From: Novosphingobium kaempferiae
GTDB lineage: Bacteria > Pseudomonadota > Alphaproteobacteria > Sphingomonadales > Sphingomonadaceae
Reading direction: 5' to 3'
Length of the DNA stretch: 64,000 bases
NCBI RefSeq assembly: GCF_021227995.1
Contig: NZ_CP089301.1
Location: 1,240,001-1,304,000 of the forward strand
This document shows, one piece after another, positions 25,227-33,436 of the stretch (within the stretch, counting starts at the first letter, position 1; the number at the start of each line of letters is the position of its first letter). The translations under genes were made by a program, and so were the position numbers. Below the pieces are notes generated by a model. That model saw only the letters and a program-made list of their open reading frames with translations, was not told the origin of the DNA and searched no databases.

Positions 25227-26278
25227 CAGGTCAGGCCCTCCAGTTCGAGGGTCAGATAGGACTGGCTGTAATCGAAGATCTCGACGTTGTAGTCGCGATA
25301 GAAACCGTAGACCCAGGTGGACGTGTAGCGATCCAGCCCAAGCCAGAGGATTGCCTCGGCCCGGTATGTCGCGAGCAGCGCGGACACCGAATCGATGCGC
25401 GCATTGTCCATCAGCACCTTGTACGATCCGCGCTTCGCATAGGCCCGCTGCACGATGGTGAAGTTGCCGAAGTCGTCGGTTTCCTTGCGGCTGAAATCCA
25501 TGATCCCCGTCTTCGCGCCGGGCAGAAGCTCACCCAGTTCGCGAGACTGGCCCACGATCGTCACACCCACCTTTGCCGTCGATGCAGGCTCGTGAACGAC
25601 TACTTTGAAGGTCGGGTTGGCATAGTTCGGCAGGCCGTAGACGACGAGGTCACCTTTGCGCACGATCGGCTCAAAGTAGTACTGATACCAGTCCGTGACG
25701 CCGCTATCGGAGACGAGGTTGATGGACTGGCTGAAGACCACACCGTCGGCCGCCGTGCTCATCTCGATATCAACGTTCGCCGCAACGAGGTTTAACAGGG
25801 CTATGGCGTCGGCGCGGCCCGCTACCGACACTTCGAATTCCACCGCGCCGGCGACGCCGGTCTGCGTGGAGTTCGCCTGGTCGAACATGGCGTAGGGATT
25901 GGTCGGGCCCAGGTCGATCCACCATGCGGGTTCGTCCAGCCCGTGACCGAGGTTGCCTGCTGCTACGCTCTCATATTGCCGGTGCGTGATGGTCGAGACG
26001 ACCCGGTAGCCAGCGCCGTATGTCGCTCCGGCGTCGTAAGCAGCGTAGGTGTCGGCCAGATATTGCCACCAGTTGCCGTCGGTTACCGGATTGCCCGCAT
26101 TGGCGTTGCCGAGACTGCGGTAGACGCGAAGGGTGAAGCCATCGCCCTGCAGCACGGAAACCTGCGCGCCTTCCGCGTACGTCGTGCCAGAGGAATAGGC
26201 CGCCGGAGGAGCTTCCGGCGCATTGGTGGTGACCAGCGTCAGGCCGGCCCCGATGCTTGTAGGGCGGACCAGTTTCAC
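25226..26278 (-). CDS. tail tip/baseplate protein
   Basis: A protein of 350 residues. The N-terminal third has short carbohydrate-module-like repeats (TTYAEGAQV, TYAAYDAGATYGAGYRV). The remainder (VAGRADAIALLNLVAANVD, YQYYFEPIVRKGDLVVYGLP, DFSRKETDDFGNFTIVQR) is found in siphovirus proteins encoded directly after the tape measure, equivalent in place to distal-tail proteins. It overlaps the tape measure stop by four bases. Confidence 0.65.
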   Translation of the reverse strand: MKLVRPTSIGAGLTLVTTNAPEAPPAAYSSGTTYAEGAQVSVLQGDGFTLRVYRSLGNANAGNPVTDGNWWQYLADTYAAYDAGATYGAGYRVVSTITHRQYESVAAGNLGHGLDEPAWWIDLGPTNPYAMFDQANSTQTGVAGAVEFEVSVAGRADAIALLNLVAANVDIEMSTAADGVVFSQSINLVSDSGVTDWYQYYFEPIVRKGDLVVYGLPNYANPTFKVVVHEPASTAKVGVTIVGQSRELGELLPGAKTGIMDFSRKETDDFGNFTIVQRAYAKRGSYKVLMDNARIDSVSALLATYRAEAILWLGLDRYTSTWVYGFYRDYNVEIFDYSQSYLTLELEGLT

Positions 26279-29241
26279 GATACGATCTCAACCTGAAGCG
26301 GTTCGCCATCGACCGAGCGGGTGGGCATGCCATCAGCCTCGAATCGGGTCCAAAGCCGCGTGATCTGCGCCGAGTTCTCGGCCGTGGCCTTGTGGTAGAC
26401 CTCCATCTTGTCGGACAGCGCCGCCTGCTGGTCGTACAGCTTCTCCAGCGCGTCGATCTGCGCCTGAGCGTAGTCCACCTGGGTATCGGCAGCGAAGATG
26501 CCCTTGTCGACCGCGTTAAGCACCTCGCTCATCGCACGCTGGTAATCCACCGCGCTGCCCGCGTTGGCCATTGCCGCGTCGAGGTACTCCTGCGACACGC
26601 CGCGCAGATTGCCGAGGGCCGTCGCATCGCCCGCCGCCGCCCCGGCCGCGGTAGAGCGGAAGGTCGCTGCAAGGCTGGCGAAGCTCGTCAGGGTGTCGCC
26701 GCCCAGCAGTTCCTTCTTGAACGCGCGCAAGTCGTCGGCCAACGGCCCGAACTTGTCCACCACGCCCGTCAGGTCTTCCAGCTGGTAGACCATCGCCTGT
26801 AGCGGCTGCAGCGCCTTGGACGTCGCGGCCAGTTCCTCCATCCGCTGCGCGGCAAGTGCTTCCTCGGAACGGCCCATCAGCTCAAGGATCCGCACGTCCA
26901 GCGCATTCTGGTCGGCATACTTGTCGACCAGATCCTGCATGGCGCCGTCGATCGCCTCCTGCCGCTTGATGGCAAGCAACTGTTCGAGCGAAGCGTATTC
27001 CTCCGCTGACGCCCCGGCTTCCTTGAAGATGGCGCGCAGCTGGTCGAATTCCTTCGTCACGGCCTCGACAGCATAGGCCATCGGATCGGTGATCGACCTC
27101 AGTTCGGTGAAGACGCCCTCGAACTTCAGCGCGTTCTGGATGCTGGATTGGAGGTCGTCGCCCGCCTTCAGCAGGTTGTTGGTCGAAGCGCGGATGCCCT
27201 GGATCGCGCCGCGATCGATAGCCAGCTGGATGGCATAGGCGATGGCTGCTTCCGCATCGTCGTTGAAGTCGACCGCGCCCTTCTTCACCTTCAGGCTCGT
27301 GCCGCCCGCATTGACGCGATAGTCGCCGTGGCGAACGCCGACACTGATCCTTCCGAAGTCGCCTACCGATCCGCCGAATGCGGACGCGATGTCGCCCAGC
27401 GCGCCGAAGATGCTGTTGCCTGCGGTCAGCGCCGCCCGTTCGGACGTGCCGCTGTTGCCAACGGTGCCGGAGACGCCGGAAGACGACAGATCGACGCGGC
27501 CCCATTTCGCCTTCGTCAGCATCCCGCCCAGCACGCTGCCCAGCACGCCACCGGCGATCGCGCCCAGTGGCCCGCCGATCTTGCCGGCAAGGCCGCCGAT
27601 GGCGTTCCCCAGCGCCTTGCCCGCCTCCTGCCCCAGCACGCCGCCGATGGCGGAGCCGATCTGCTGCGTGCCCGACTGCTTGCCGAACAGGGCCGAGGCC
27701 GCCGTCGCACCGGTGCCGGCGCCCTGCAGGATCGACTGCATGGTCTTTCCGAATTCGCCGTTCAGCTTGAAGATCTCGCTCAGTTCCGTGCCGATGGTCT
27801 TGGCGATGACACGGCCGTCCCGGTCGGTCGTGGTGCCGCCGACGCCAAGGTTTAGAAGATCGCCGATGGGGCCGCCGATCGAGCGCGTGTTGCCCGTGAG
27901 CACGCCCATCACCGAACCCAGCACGCTGCCGACGCCCCCCATGTTGCCAAGGATGCCGATCATTTCCAGCAGCTGATCGTTGAGCGCCGCCTGCTCCTCG
28001 GCCTGCTTTCTGCGGTTCTCCATGAACTCGCTGGTCCACAGCCTGTCGGCGTTGCGCAGGTCGTCCAGCATCGCCTTCCAGTCGGCGTCCATGCTCTGTG
28101 CGGCCTGCTTGGCGGCATCGGCCGCCTGCTCGAAAAGCGCGTGGGAAACGAGCTTGTCCCAGTCGAAGGCATCCTTGGCCGCCTTCGACGCGGCCGAGCC
28201 TGCGTCCTTTCCGGCCTTCTTCGCATCCTTCTTCATGCGCTCGACCGCCCGAGCCTGCGCGAACGGGCTGATCTTGTCGGCAAGGTCGCCCAGGAAGTCC
28301 CGGTTCACGGTGTCGGCGATGCTGACCGCCAGGGCGCGACCCAGCTTTGCGCCCGCGCCGGCATAGTTGTTCTCTAGCTTGGCGACCTGCGGTGCGCTCA
28401 GCGCACCGACGCCAAGGCCGAACCGGTCGAGCACGACATTGGCCTCCCGGATGAAGCTGTTGACCCCGTCCACCGACTTGCGGATCAGACCGTTGAGGCC
28501 CTCGATCGCGGCGTTCGCGGCCGACAGGAAGATGTCGGCCACGCCCGCCGGGATCAGCTGCCAGGTGTCCAGAATGGCGCGGGGCACGATGGAAATGAAG
28601 CCGATGATCCGGTTGACCGCCCACTTGGTCCATTCGACGACCTTACCCCAGACGTCGCCGGTGCTGATGCCGAACGCCTGGAACGCGCTGGTGAGCTGAC
28701 CCGTCAGGTACGCCTTCACGGCATCGTAGGCGCCAAGCACGGTGTCCATCCAAGTCACATGGACCTTGGAGTTCTCGTTGATGTCGCTGGTCACCAGGGC
28801 CATGACCGCTGCGAATGCGCCTGCGGCGGCGATGATCGGCGCGAACGGTGCGAGCAGCGCCATGAGTTCGACGATCAGGCCTTTCACCCCGATCCCGGCC
28901 TGCGACATCACGCCCTGGATCTGTGAACCTTGCTGGATGAGCGCCATGAAGGCCATTTTGACCGGCGCGGAGCTGCCCGCAGCCGCTGTCAGCTGCACGC
29001 CAAGATCCTGGAACTGATAGACCAGATTCTGTACGTGATGGCCCGCAAGGCGGCTGCTATTGCCCGTGCTGGTGATCTGCCGTCCCATGCCCTCCAGATT
29101 GTCGTTCGCGGCCTTGGCGGACTTGGCGATGTCGTCGGACCCGGATTTCACTAGGCGCTTGATGCGATCCATGTCCTGCTGCAGGCGCGCGACCTCGGCG
29201 ACGATCTCGATGTTCAGCCGCCCGGCCTGCACACCTGCCAT
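26275..29241 (-). CDS. tail tape measure protein
   Basis: A protein of 988 residues. The N-terminus is a long coiled coil (EVARLQQDMDRIKRLVKSGSDDI), followed by hydrophobic segments (FAPIIAAAGAFAAVMALV) and a Gly-rich membrane-like stretch in the middle (KALGNAIGGLAGKIGGPLGAIAGGVLGSVLGG), with further coiled coil at the C-terminus. The size, composition and place after the frameshifting chaperones are diagnostic. It sets tail length and helps DNA cross the envelope. Confidence 0.9.
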   Translation of the reverse strand: MAGVQAGRLNIEIVAEVARLQQDMDRIKRLVKSGSDDIAKSAKAANDNLEGMGRQITSTGNSSRLAGHHVQNLVYQFQDLGVQLTAAAGSSAPVKMAFMALIQQGSQIQGVMSQAGIGVKGLIVELMALLAPFAPIIAAAGAFAAVMALVTSDINENSKVHVTWMDTVLGAYDAVKAYLTGQLTSAFQAFGISTGDVWGKVVEWTKWAVNRIIGFISIVPRAILDTWQLIPAGVADIFLSAANAAIEGLNGLIRKSVDGVNSFIREANVVLDRFGLGVGALSAPQVAKLENNYAGAGAKLGRALAVSIADTVNRDFLGDLADKISPFAQARAVERMKKDAKKAGKDAGSAASKAAKDAFDWDKLVSHALFEQAADAAKQAAQSMDADWKAMLDDLRNADRLWTSEFMENRRKQAEEQAALNDQLLEMIGILGNMGGVGSVLGSVMGVLTGNTRSIGGPIGDLLNLGVGGTTTDRDGRVIAKTIGTELSEIFKLNGEFGKTMQSILQGAGTGATAASALFGKQSGTQQIGSAIGGVLGQEAGKALGNAIGGLAGKIGGPLGAIAGGVLGSVLGGMLTKAKWGRVDLSSSGVSGTVGNSGTSERAALTAGNSIFGALGDIASAFGGSVGDFGRISVGVRHGDYRVNAGGTSLKVKKGAVDFNDDAEAAIAYAIQLAIDRGAIQGIRASTNNLLKAGDDLQSSIQNALKFEGVFTELRSITDPMAYAVEAVTKEFDQLRAIFKEAGASAEEYASLEQLLAIKRQEAIDGAMQDLVDKYADQNALDVRILELMGRSEEALAAQRMEELAATSKALQPLQAMVYQLEDLTGVVDKFGPLADDLRAFKKELLGGDTLTSFASLAATFRSTAAGAAAGDATALGNLRGVSQEYLDAAMANAGSAVDYQRAMSEVLNAVDKGIFAADTQVDYAQAQIDALEKLYDQQAALSDKMEVYHKATAENSAQITRLWTRFEADGMPTRSVDGEPLQVEIVS

Positions 29242-29259
29242 TGAAAAGTCCTTTCGGTT

Positions 29260-29697
29260 TCAGTCGCCGAACATCGCGGCGACCTGCTTCGCCACGCGAT
29301 CGCGGTTGGAGAGAACGTCATCGTCCCCGCCGGTGTAGGGGGGCGGGCAATCCGGCTTCTGCGCATCGTGGCGGGTGCCGCCGAAGTCGCTGGACAGGCG
29401 GCGGATCAACCGCGCCTCCCATGGCTCCAGGATAATGCCTGTGATTTCCTGCCATGCGGTCAGGTCGCGCCATCCCAGCGCCCCGCCGTCGTTGGACAGG
29501 GGGCCGATCTCAAGCAGCCAGTCGGTCAGGTAGTCGGCGGGGTTGGGGGGAAGCTTTGCAACGTCCCCCAGAGTATCGAAGCGGGATTTCTCGCCCCGCT
29601 CGCTCTTCTTCCCGCGCTTGACGTCCGGCTTGGCGGTCAGCCAGGCCAGCTGCCGGACGTAGAGGCTCAGGCTGTCGCTGAGCCCTCGATAAAAGAA
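29260..29697 (-). CDS. tail assembly chaperone, T-frame (reached by -1 frameshift)
   Basis: This frame has about 135 sense codons and continues from the G-like gene in the -1 frame, ending at 29260 just before the tape measure. It encodes a plausible protein (SLYVRQLAWLTAKPDVKR, LGDVAKLPPNPADYLTDWL, ITGIILEPWEARLIRRL, RVAKQVAAMFGD) but has no ATG, GTG or TTG near its beginning, and a TGA lies just upstream in frame. It is therefore read as the T part of a G-T fusion, as in lambda gpG/gpGT. The start given is the approximate slip region. Confidence 0.75.
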   Translation of the reverse strand, partial: FFYRGLSDSLSLYVRQLAWLTAKPDVKRGKKSERGEKSRFDTLGDVAKLPPNPADYLTDWLLEIGPLSNDGGALGWRDLTAWQEITGIILEPWEARLIRRLSSDFGGTRHDAQKPDCPPPYTGGDDDVLSNRDRVAKQVAAMFGD

Positions 29698-30089
29698 CCC
29701 CAGTCGGTCGAAGCCGCCTCGATCTGGTCACGGATGTAACCGAGAGCCGGGTTACCCAGGATCGCGCGAACCATCGCCTTGGTTCCAGTCTCGCCTTCCG
29801 GCAGCGGCACCACGACGCCCACGAATTCCTCCGTGATCGTCACGAGGTAGTCCACCTTGTCGTCGGCATCGTCCACCGCGGCCTCGATGCGGCCGTTGGC
29901 TTCGCGGACCCGCTTCGCAGTCTTGCGGCGGAGCGCGGCATGGGCGACTTCCCATACCTTGGATGCGGGGGAGTGGACGCGCGCGAAGCAGCGCTGCTTG
30001 TTCTCGTCGAGCAGGGGCGATCCGTCCGGGTTCTTCAGGTAGATCGGGCCGACGGTCGGAACCTGTCTTTCCAGCAGGTTGACGGGCAT
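29667..30089 (-). CDS. tail assembly chaperone (G-like)
   Basis: A protein of 140 residues. The N-terminus MPVNLLERQVPTVGPIYLKN and the TSEEF-type helix near VTITEEFVGVV match small chaperone proteins encoded between the tail tube and the tape measure. Near its end the sequence GGT-TCT-TTT-ATC offers a -1 slip (the A-site TTT can re-pair perfectly), about 20 bases before the TGA. It coats the tape measure during tail assembly. Confidence 0.8.
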   Translation of the reverse strand: MPVNLLERQVPTVGPIYLKNPDGSPLLDENKQRCFARVHSPASKVWEVAHAALRRKTAKRVREANGRIEAAVDDADDKVDYLVTITEEFVGVVVPLPEGETGTKAMVRAILGNPALGYIRDQIEAASTDWGSFIEGSATA

Positions 30090-30116
30090 GGGGTTATCCT
30101 TTCACGGGAAGGGTGC

Positions 30117-30144
30117 CCCCGCCGGCTCCGTGACACCGGCGGGG
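30117..30144. terminator. GC-rich hairpin between tail tube and chaperone genes
   Basis: CCCCGCCGG (30117-30125) pairs with CCGGCGGGG (30136-30144) around a 10-base loop. There is no U-run on either side, so it may slow rather than stop transcription after the abundant tail-tube message. Confidence 0.4.
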
Positions 30145-30194
30145 ACGAAGGGAGCCTGCGGACAGGCTGTAATGCTCACGGGCAAAGGTTGGGA

Positions 30195-30659
30195 TCAGGG
30201 CGCGGGGACGGTCACGTAGTCGAGGCCGGCGGCGTTGGCGGTCACCTCGACCGTCAGGACACCGGTCGTGATGGCGTCGACGTTGTTGTAGTTCACCGGG
30301 AAGCCGACGACGATGCCCTGGAAGTAGCGAACGCGGCCGCTCTGCTCGGTCAGCTTGAACGCATAGGTAGCATCCGAATCCAGCGCGGCCTGCGCCATCG
30401 TCTGGCCGGCGTCGGCAGAGTCGATGGCCAGCGTGATCTGGGCGGAGCCGCTGTTGAAGCTGCCCTTCTTCTTGACGGTTGCGCGCGTGGCGAGCGGGTT
30501 GTGCGTGACGACGTTGTACACGCGGCCCAGGTCGCCGCCGATCTCCGTGATCTCGCCAATATTGCTGTAGGTAAGCGCTGCGAAGCCGGTGGCGTCGAAG
30601 CTGGCCGGGGAGGCCGACGAGATGGCAAGCGTCGTCCCCGCCGAAGTGCGTGCGGTCAT
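30195..30659 (-). CDS. major tail (tube) protein
   Basis: A protein of 154 residues. The beta-rich sequence (TLAISSASPASFDATGFAAL, IGEITEIGGDLGRVYNVVTH, VRYFQGIVVGFPVNYNNVDA) is of the lambda gpV/Gp5-like tail-tube type found in siphoviruses. It lies between head-tail completion genes and the chaperones, which is the expected place. It would polymerise to form the tail tube. Confidence 0.8.
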   Translation of the reverse strand: MTARTSAGTTLAISSASPASFDATGFAALTYSNIGEITEIGGDLGRVYNVVTHNPLATRATVKKKGSFNSGSAQITLAIDSADAGQTMAQAALDSDATYAFKLTEQSGRVRYFQGIVVGFPVNYNNVDAITTGVLTVEVTANAAGLDYVTVPAP

Positions 30660-30723
30660 GATGGTCTCCGTTGGGATTGCCCGGTCACGGCACGGGCGGG
30701 GTCATTGCCGGGCGGCAATCTGG

Positions 30724-30954
30724 TCAGTCGGCCGGATCGGCCTCGGGTTCGGTGGTGGGTGCTACAGGCGCAGTGACCTTGGCCGTCGTTGAAGCCCGGC
30801 GCTTCGTCCGCGCTTTGGGCTTGGCGCGCTCGGCAAAGCCGATGTGCTCCAGCTCGGTCAGTTCGCCTCCGGTCAGCTGCAACGGCTGATCCTTGGCATA
30901 CTGCCTGTCGTTCCAGGTGAAGTTGCGGGTCGCGACAGCTGCGATCTTGGTCAT
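30724..30954 (-). CDS. small head/tail module protein
   Basis: A protein of 76 residues. The N-terminal part (MTKIAAVATRNFTWNDRQYAKDQPL) is compact, followed by a Lys/Arg-Pro-rich, disordered tail (KARTKRRASTTAKVTAPVAP). No domain is recognised. It lies one base after the tail-completion gene and is likely a minor structural or assembly protein. Confidence 0.6.
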   Translation of the reverse strand: MTKIAAVATRNFTWNDRQYAKDQPLQLTGGELTELEHIGFAERAKPKARTKRRASTTAKVTAPVAPTTEPEADPAD

Positions 30955-30955
30955 C

Positions 30956-31402
30956 TCAGCGCTCCTCGTTGTAGGTCACGCGATAGTCCTGCGTGCCCAT
31001 GTAGATGTTCGCCTCGTCCAGCATGAAGTCGGGCCCGGCGGCGTCGGTCAGCACCGTCACCTGCCGGATCGTCGGCCCGAACAGGTAGGCGTACCAGTCG
31101 GGCACCTGTGCCCAGAACTCGGGACGCTGGATCGCAGTCACTGCGCGCAGCACGGCGCGATGTATCGCTTTCTGCCTCTCGTACGTCTGCGCCAGGATGG
31201 AGACCTGTACCCTCTCGCGCACCAGCGCCGTCGGCCCCTTGGCCAGCGGGTGGTGATCAACGCGCGAAACACTGGTTATCGAAATCGCGTCGAGCGGCGT
31301 ATTTTGCGGAAGCACGCCCGCCATGATCTGCGGTGCCGGGACGAGATCTGTCACGCCATCGGTCTCGATCAGGAGCGTGACGAGCAGCGCGACGCCGTCC
31401 AT
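30956..31402 (-). CDS. tail terminator-like protein (DUF3168-like)
   Basis: A protein of 148 residues. The fold suggested by VALLVTLLIETDGVTDLV, the middle RVQVSILAQTYERQKAIHRAVLRAV and the C-terminal MGTQDYRVTYNEE fits the tail-completion proteins (gpU/DUF3168 type), which have a short helix that closes onto each tail end. It follows the HK97 gp10-like gene, with a one-base overlap. Confidence 0.65.
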   Translation of the reverse strand: MDGVALLVTLLIETDGVTDLVPAPQIMAGVLPQNTPLDAISITSVSRVDHHPLAKGPTALVRERVQVSILAQTYERQKAIHRAVLRAVTAIQRPEFWAQVPDWYAYLFGPTIRQVTVLTDAAGPDFMLDEANIYMGTQDYRVTYNEER

Positions 31403-31965
31403 CAGTCGTCGCCGTCCGGAACCGGCGCCGAAAAGCCGGTGCGGCCTTCGATATAGTCGCGGATGCGGTCCGCGAAGGCCTTCACCGCATTGTCGGCCTG
31501 CGCGTCCAATGCCGGGCGCATGAACGGGTGCGCGGCATGGCCCGGGTGATGCACGATGCCGGAGCGGAAGTTCTCGCCGATCTTCAAGGCTCGGGCCTTC
31601 ACCTTTCCGCGCCCCTCTGATGCCTTTCGGATCGCGACGCGACCTTCACCGGCGCCGGTCCGGGCGATGAGGTGGGCGCTGACGCCGTATTCCGCGAAGA
31701 CGCCAAGGAATGCGTGTGGCGACTTCGGATCAAGGCGCACCTGGATAGAGAACGTGCCATCCTGATTCTGGCGGGGGGAGCCCGACTTGACCGCGCGGGC
31801 CATCTTGCCCGACTGCTTCGTCGCTCGCTGGCGAGCATCGTCGCGAACGGGCCGCGCGGCAGCAGTAAGGCCTGCGCGGTAAGCGCCCTTCTGCAGGTTC
31901 TTCGGTAAGGCGGAGAGATACCGGTCGAGGTCGGCGACGCCGGTGACGGGGTAGTTTTTGCTCAT
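31402..31965 (-). CDS. HK97 gp10-like tail/head-tail protein
   Basis: A protein of 187 residues from ATG 31965. N-terminal LDRYLSALPKNLQKGAYRAGLTAAARPVRDDARQRA and C-terminal HPGHAAHPFMRPALDAQ are the hallmarks of HK97 gp10 family proteins at the head-tail joint. A longer frame to 32124 reads into the upstream gene and was rejected. The start overlaps the head closure gene stop by four bases. Confidence 0.85.
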   Translation of the reverse strand: MSKNYPVTGVADLDRYLSALPKNLQKGAYRAGLTAAARPVRDDARQRATKQSGKMARAVKSGSPRQNQDGTFSIQVRLDPKSPHAFLGVFAEYGVSAHLIARTGAGEGRVAIRKASEGRGKVKARALKIGENFRSGIVHHPGHAAHPFMRPALDAQADNAVKAFADRIRDYIEGRTGFSAPVPDGDD

Positions 31966-32309
31966 GGGTCGATGCCTTCGGTGGACCAGTTTTCCGCAAG
32001 CAGCTCGATCTCCTCGCGCTGGCCCACTTCGACCGGGCCAGCCACGATCCGCAGCTTGCGCCCCCGGTAGTCGATGCGCATGTCGCCGGTGATGTCCTCG
32101 CGATACCGGCAGCGGATCTTGCAAGGCCGGTTCGCCATGACCACGCCCTCCGTCACGTTCTCGCGGGAAGGCAAAATGTCCTGCACCTGCGCCCAGGCTT
32201 TCGGCATGATGGGCTCGAAGGAGACCGACGGTCGATTATAAGCGCTGGAGCGCGCCTCAACGCGCCGCTCGAACGTGATCCGGCGATTGTACTTCCCGGC
32301 CGGCGGCAT
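31962..32309 (-). CDS. head closure / head-tail adaptor protein
   Basis: A protein of 115 residues from ATG 32309. It is small and beta-rich (YNRRITFERRVEARSS, AWAQVQDI, CKIRCRYREDITGDMRIDYRGRKLRIVAGP), of the SPP1 gp16/HK97 gp9 head-tail adaptor family that stoppers the portal after packaging. It overlaps the connector gene by one base (TGATG). Confidence 0.85.
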   Translation of the reverse strand: MPPAGKYNRRITFERRVEARSSAYNRPSVSFEPIMPKAWAQVQDILPSRENVTEGVVMANRPCKIRCRYREDITGDMRIDYRGRKLRIVAGPVEVGQREEIELLAENWSTEGIDP

Positions 32310-32890
32310 CAGATGACGGCCCGACGAAAAGTCGAACACAACTGACGGACCCCGAAGGGCACTTCCGCCTCTATCCCGCGGTCGGTCACTGCCTCGCGAT
32401 TTTTGTAAAGGTGCCCAAGGAACATCCGTACGGCTGACAGTAAAGCAGGCGGGGCCTTTCCGGCATCGTAACCCGCCGAAAACTCAATCTCTATTCCTCC
32501 CGCCACCATGTTAGGCCAGTCAGCACCGATCGCAGGTAACACGTCACCCCGGGACGTGAAGGAAAAGCGGTTTGGGGTGCCGGAGACGACGTCGCCAGTC
32601 AGCGATCTCCAGGACACCGATGCAATTTCCCGAACCGGAGAGATGCCGAGCTTCAAAGCGCGGGTAATGTGACCCGGGAAGCGGGAAGCAGTCCATATGT
32701 TGCCCTGGGTCGCCATCAGCTTGACCGCGCAATACCGTTCGACGAAGTCGATCGACGCATCGCGAAGGGCGGCGATCAGATCGTCATCCTCGTCTAAGTC
32801 GACCCTCAGGTGCAACTTGCAGTCGTCGAGGGACAGGATCGCCTCGCCATACCCATCGGGGAACGGCGCGTGCAGCAGCTCGAAGATCAT
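32309..32890 (-). CDS. head-tail connector (gp6-like) protein
   Basis: A protein of 193 residues. LSLDDCKLHLRVDLDEDDDLIAALRDASIDFVERY is the standard start of phage gp6-like DNA-packaging connectors, and the C-terminal helix PPALLSAVRMFLGHLYKNREA agrees. It binds beneath the portal. Its base composition is slightly lower in GC than the neighbours, without consequence for the call. Confidence 0.85.
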   Translation of the reverse strand: MIFELLHAPFPDGYGEAILSLDDCKLHLRVDLDEDDDLIAALRDASIDFVERYCAVKLMATQGNIWTASRFPGHITRALKLGISPVREIASVSWRSLTGDVVSGTPNRFSFTSRGDVLPAIGADWPNMVAGGIEIEFSAGYDAGKAPPALLSAVRMFLGHLYKNREAVTDRGIEAEVPFGVRQLCSTFRRAVI

Positions 32891-32918
32891 CGTTCGCTAC
32901 TCGCGCCGCCCTTGCCGA

Positions 32919-33371
32919 TCAGCTCACGGTCTCGTCGACGCTAGCGACGTCGTTGCCGCCCGGCATGCCGTACCGCGGGTCCATGCCGATCACGATCGCG
33001 CCCGCATCGGAAGCGGCGGTTGCTACGGTGAGCGACAGGCGCACGAAGCGATAGCCGTTGTTGAAGTCGAGATCCTCGGTGCCGATGTTGATCAGCGCCT
33101 GCTTGTTGTCGTCGGAACCCGCCTTCGTCAGCTGGGCGATGGCCAGGCCGACAATGTCCTTGGCGCCAGTGCCCGTGTTGGTGGTGGCCTGTTCGATCTT
33201 GGCATCGATCGTGCCGTTCGCGCTCATGTCGCCGGCCATGATCACGGCCATCAGCCAGAACCAGGTGCGCATGTCGATCCAGTCGGTGGTGTAGGTGCCA
33301 GCGGCATAGGCGTCGGGATCGATGACGCCGGCGATGCCCGCGCGAGCGGAAATCTGGAAGTTGGTGAACAT
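32919..33371 (-). CDS. head-associated protein, possible decoration protein
   Basis: A protein of 150 residues of unknown family. It has a hydrophobic stretch (TWFWLMAVIMAG) and beta-rich, Asp/Asn-rich surroundings (GTEDLDFNNGYRFVRLSLTV). It stands directly downstream of the capsid gene, after a hairpin, where decoration or head-fibre genes usually lie. Structural status is inferred from position only. Confidence 0.5.
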   Translation of the reverse strand: MFTNFQISARAGIAGVIDPDAYAAGTYTTDWIDMRTWFWLMAVIMAGDMSANGTIDAKIEQATTNTGTGAKDIVGLAIAQLTKAGSDDNKQALINIGTEDLDFNNGYRFVRLSLTVATAASDAGAIVIGMDPRYGMPGGNDVASVDETVS

Positions 33372-33388
33372 TGCGTGTCTCCTGAAAG

Positions 33389-33413
33389 GGGCTGAGCGAC
33401 CGGCGCTCAGCCC
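33389..33413. terminator. hairpin downstream of the major capsid gene
   Basis: A ten-base-pair perfect stem (GGGCTGAGCG with CGCTCAGCCC) with a five-base loop, 24 bp beyond the capsid stop on the minus strand, followed by CCTTTC. It could partly end or stabilise the abundant capsid message before 32919-33371. Confidence 0.55.
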
Positions 33414-33436
33414 TCATCGAAGCCGGAAGCCCGGCG

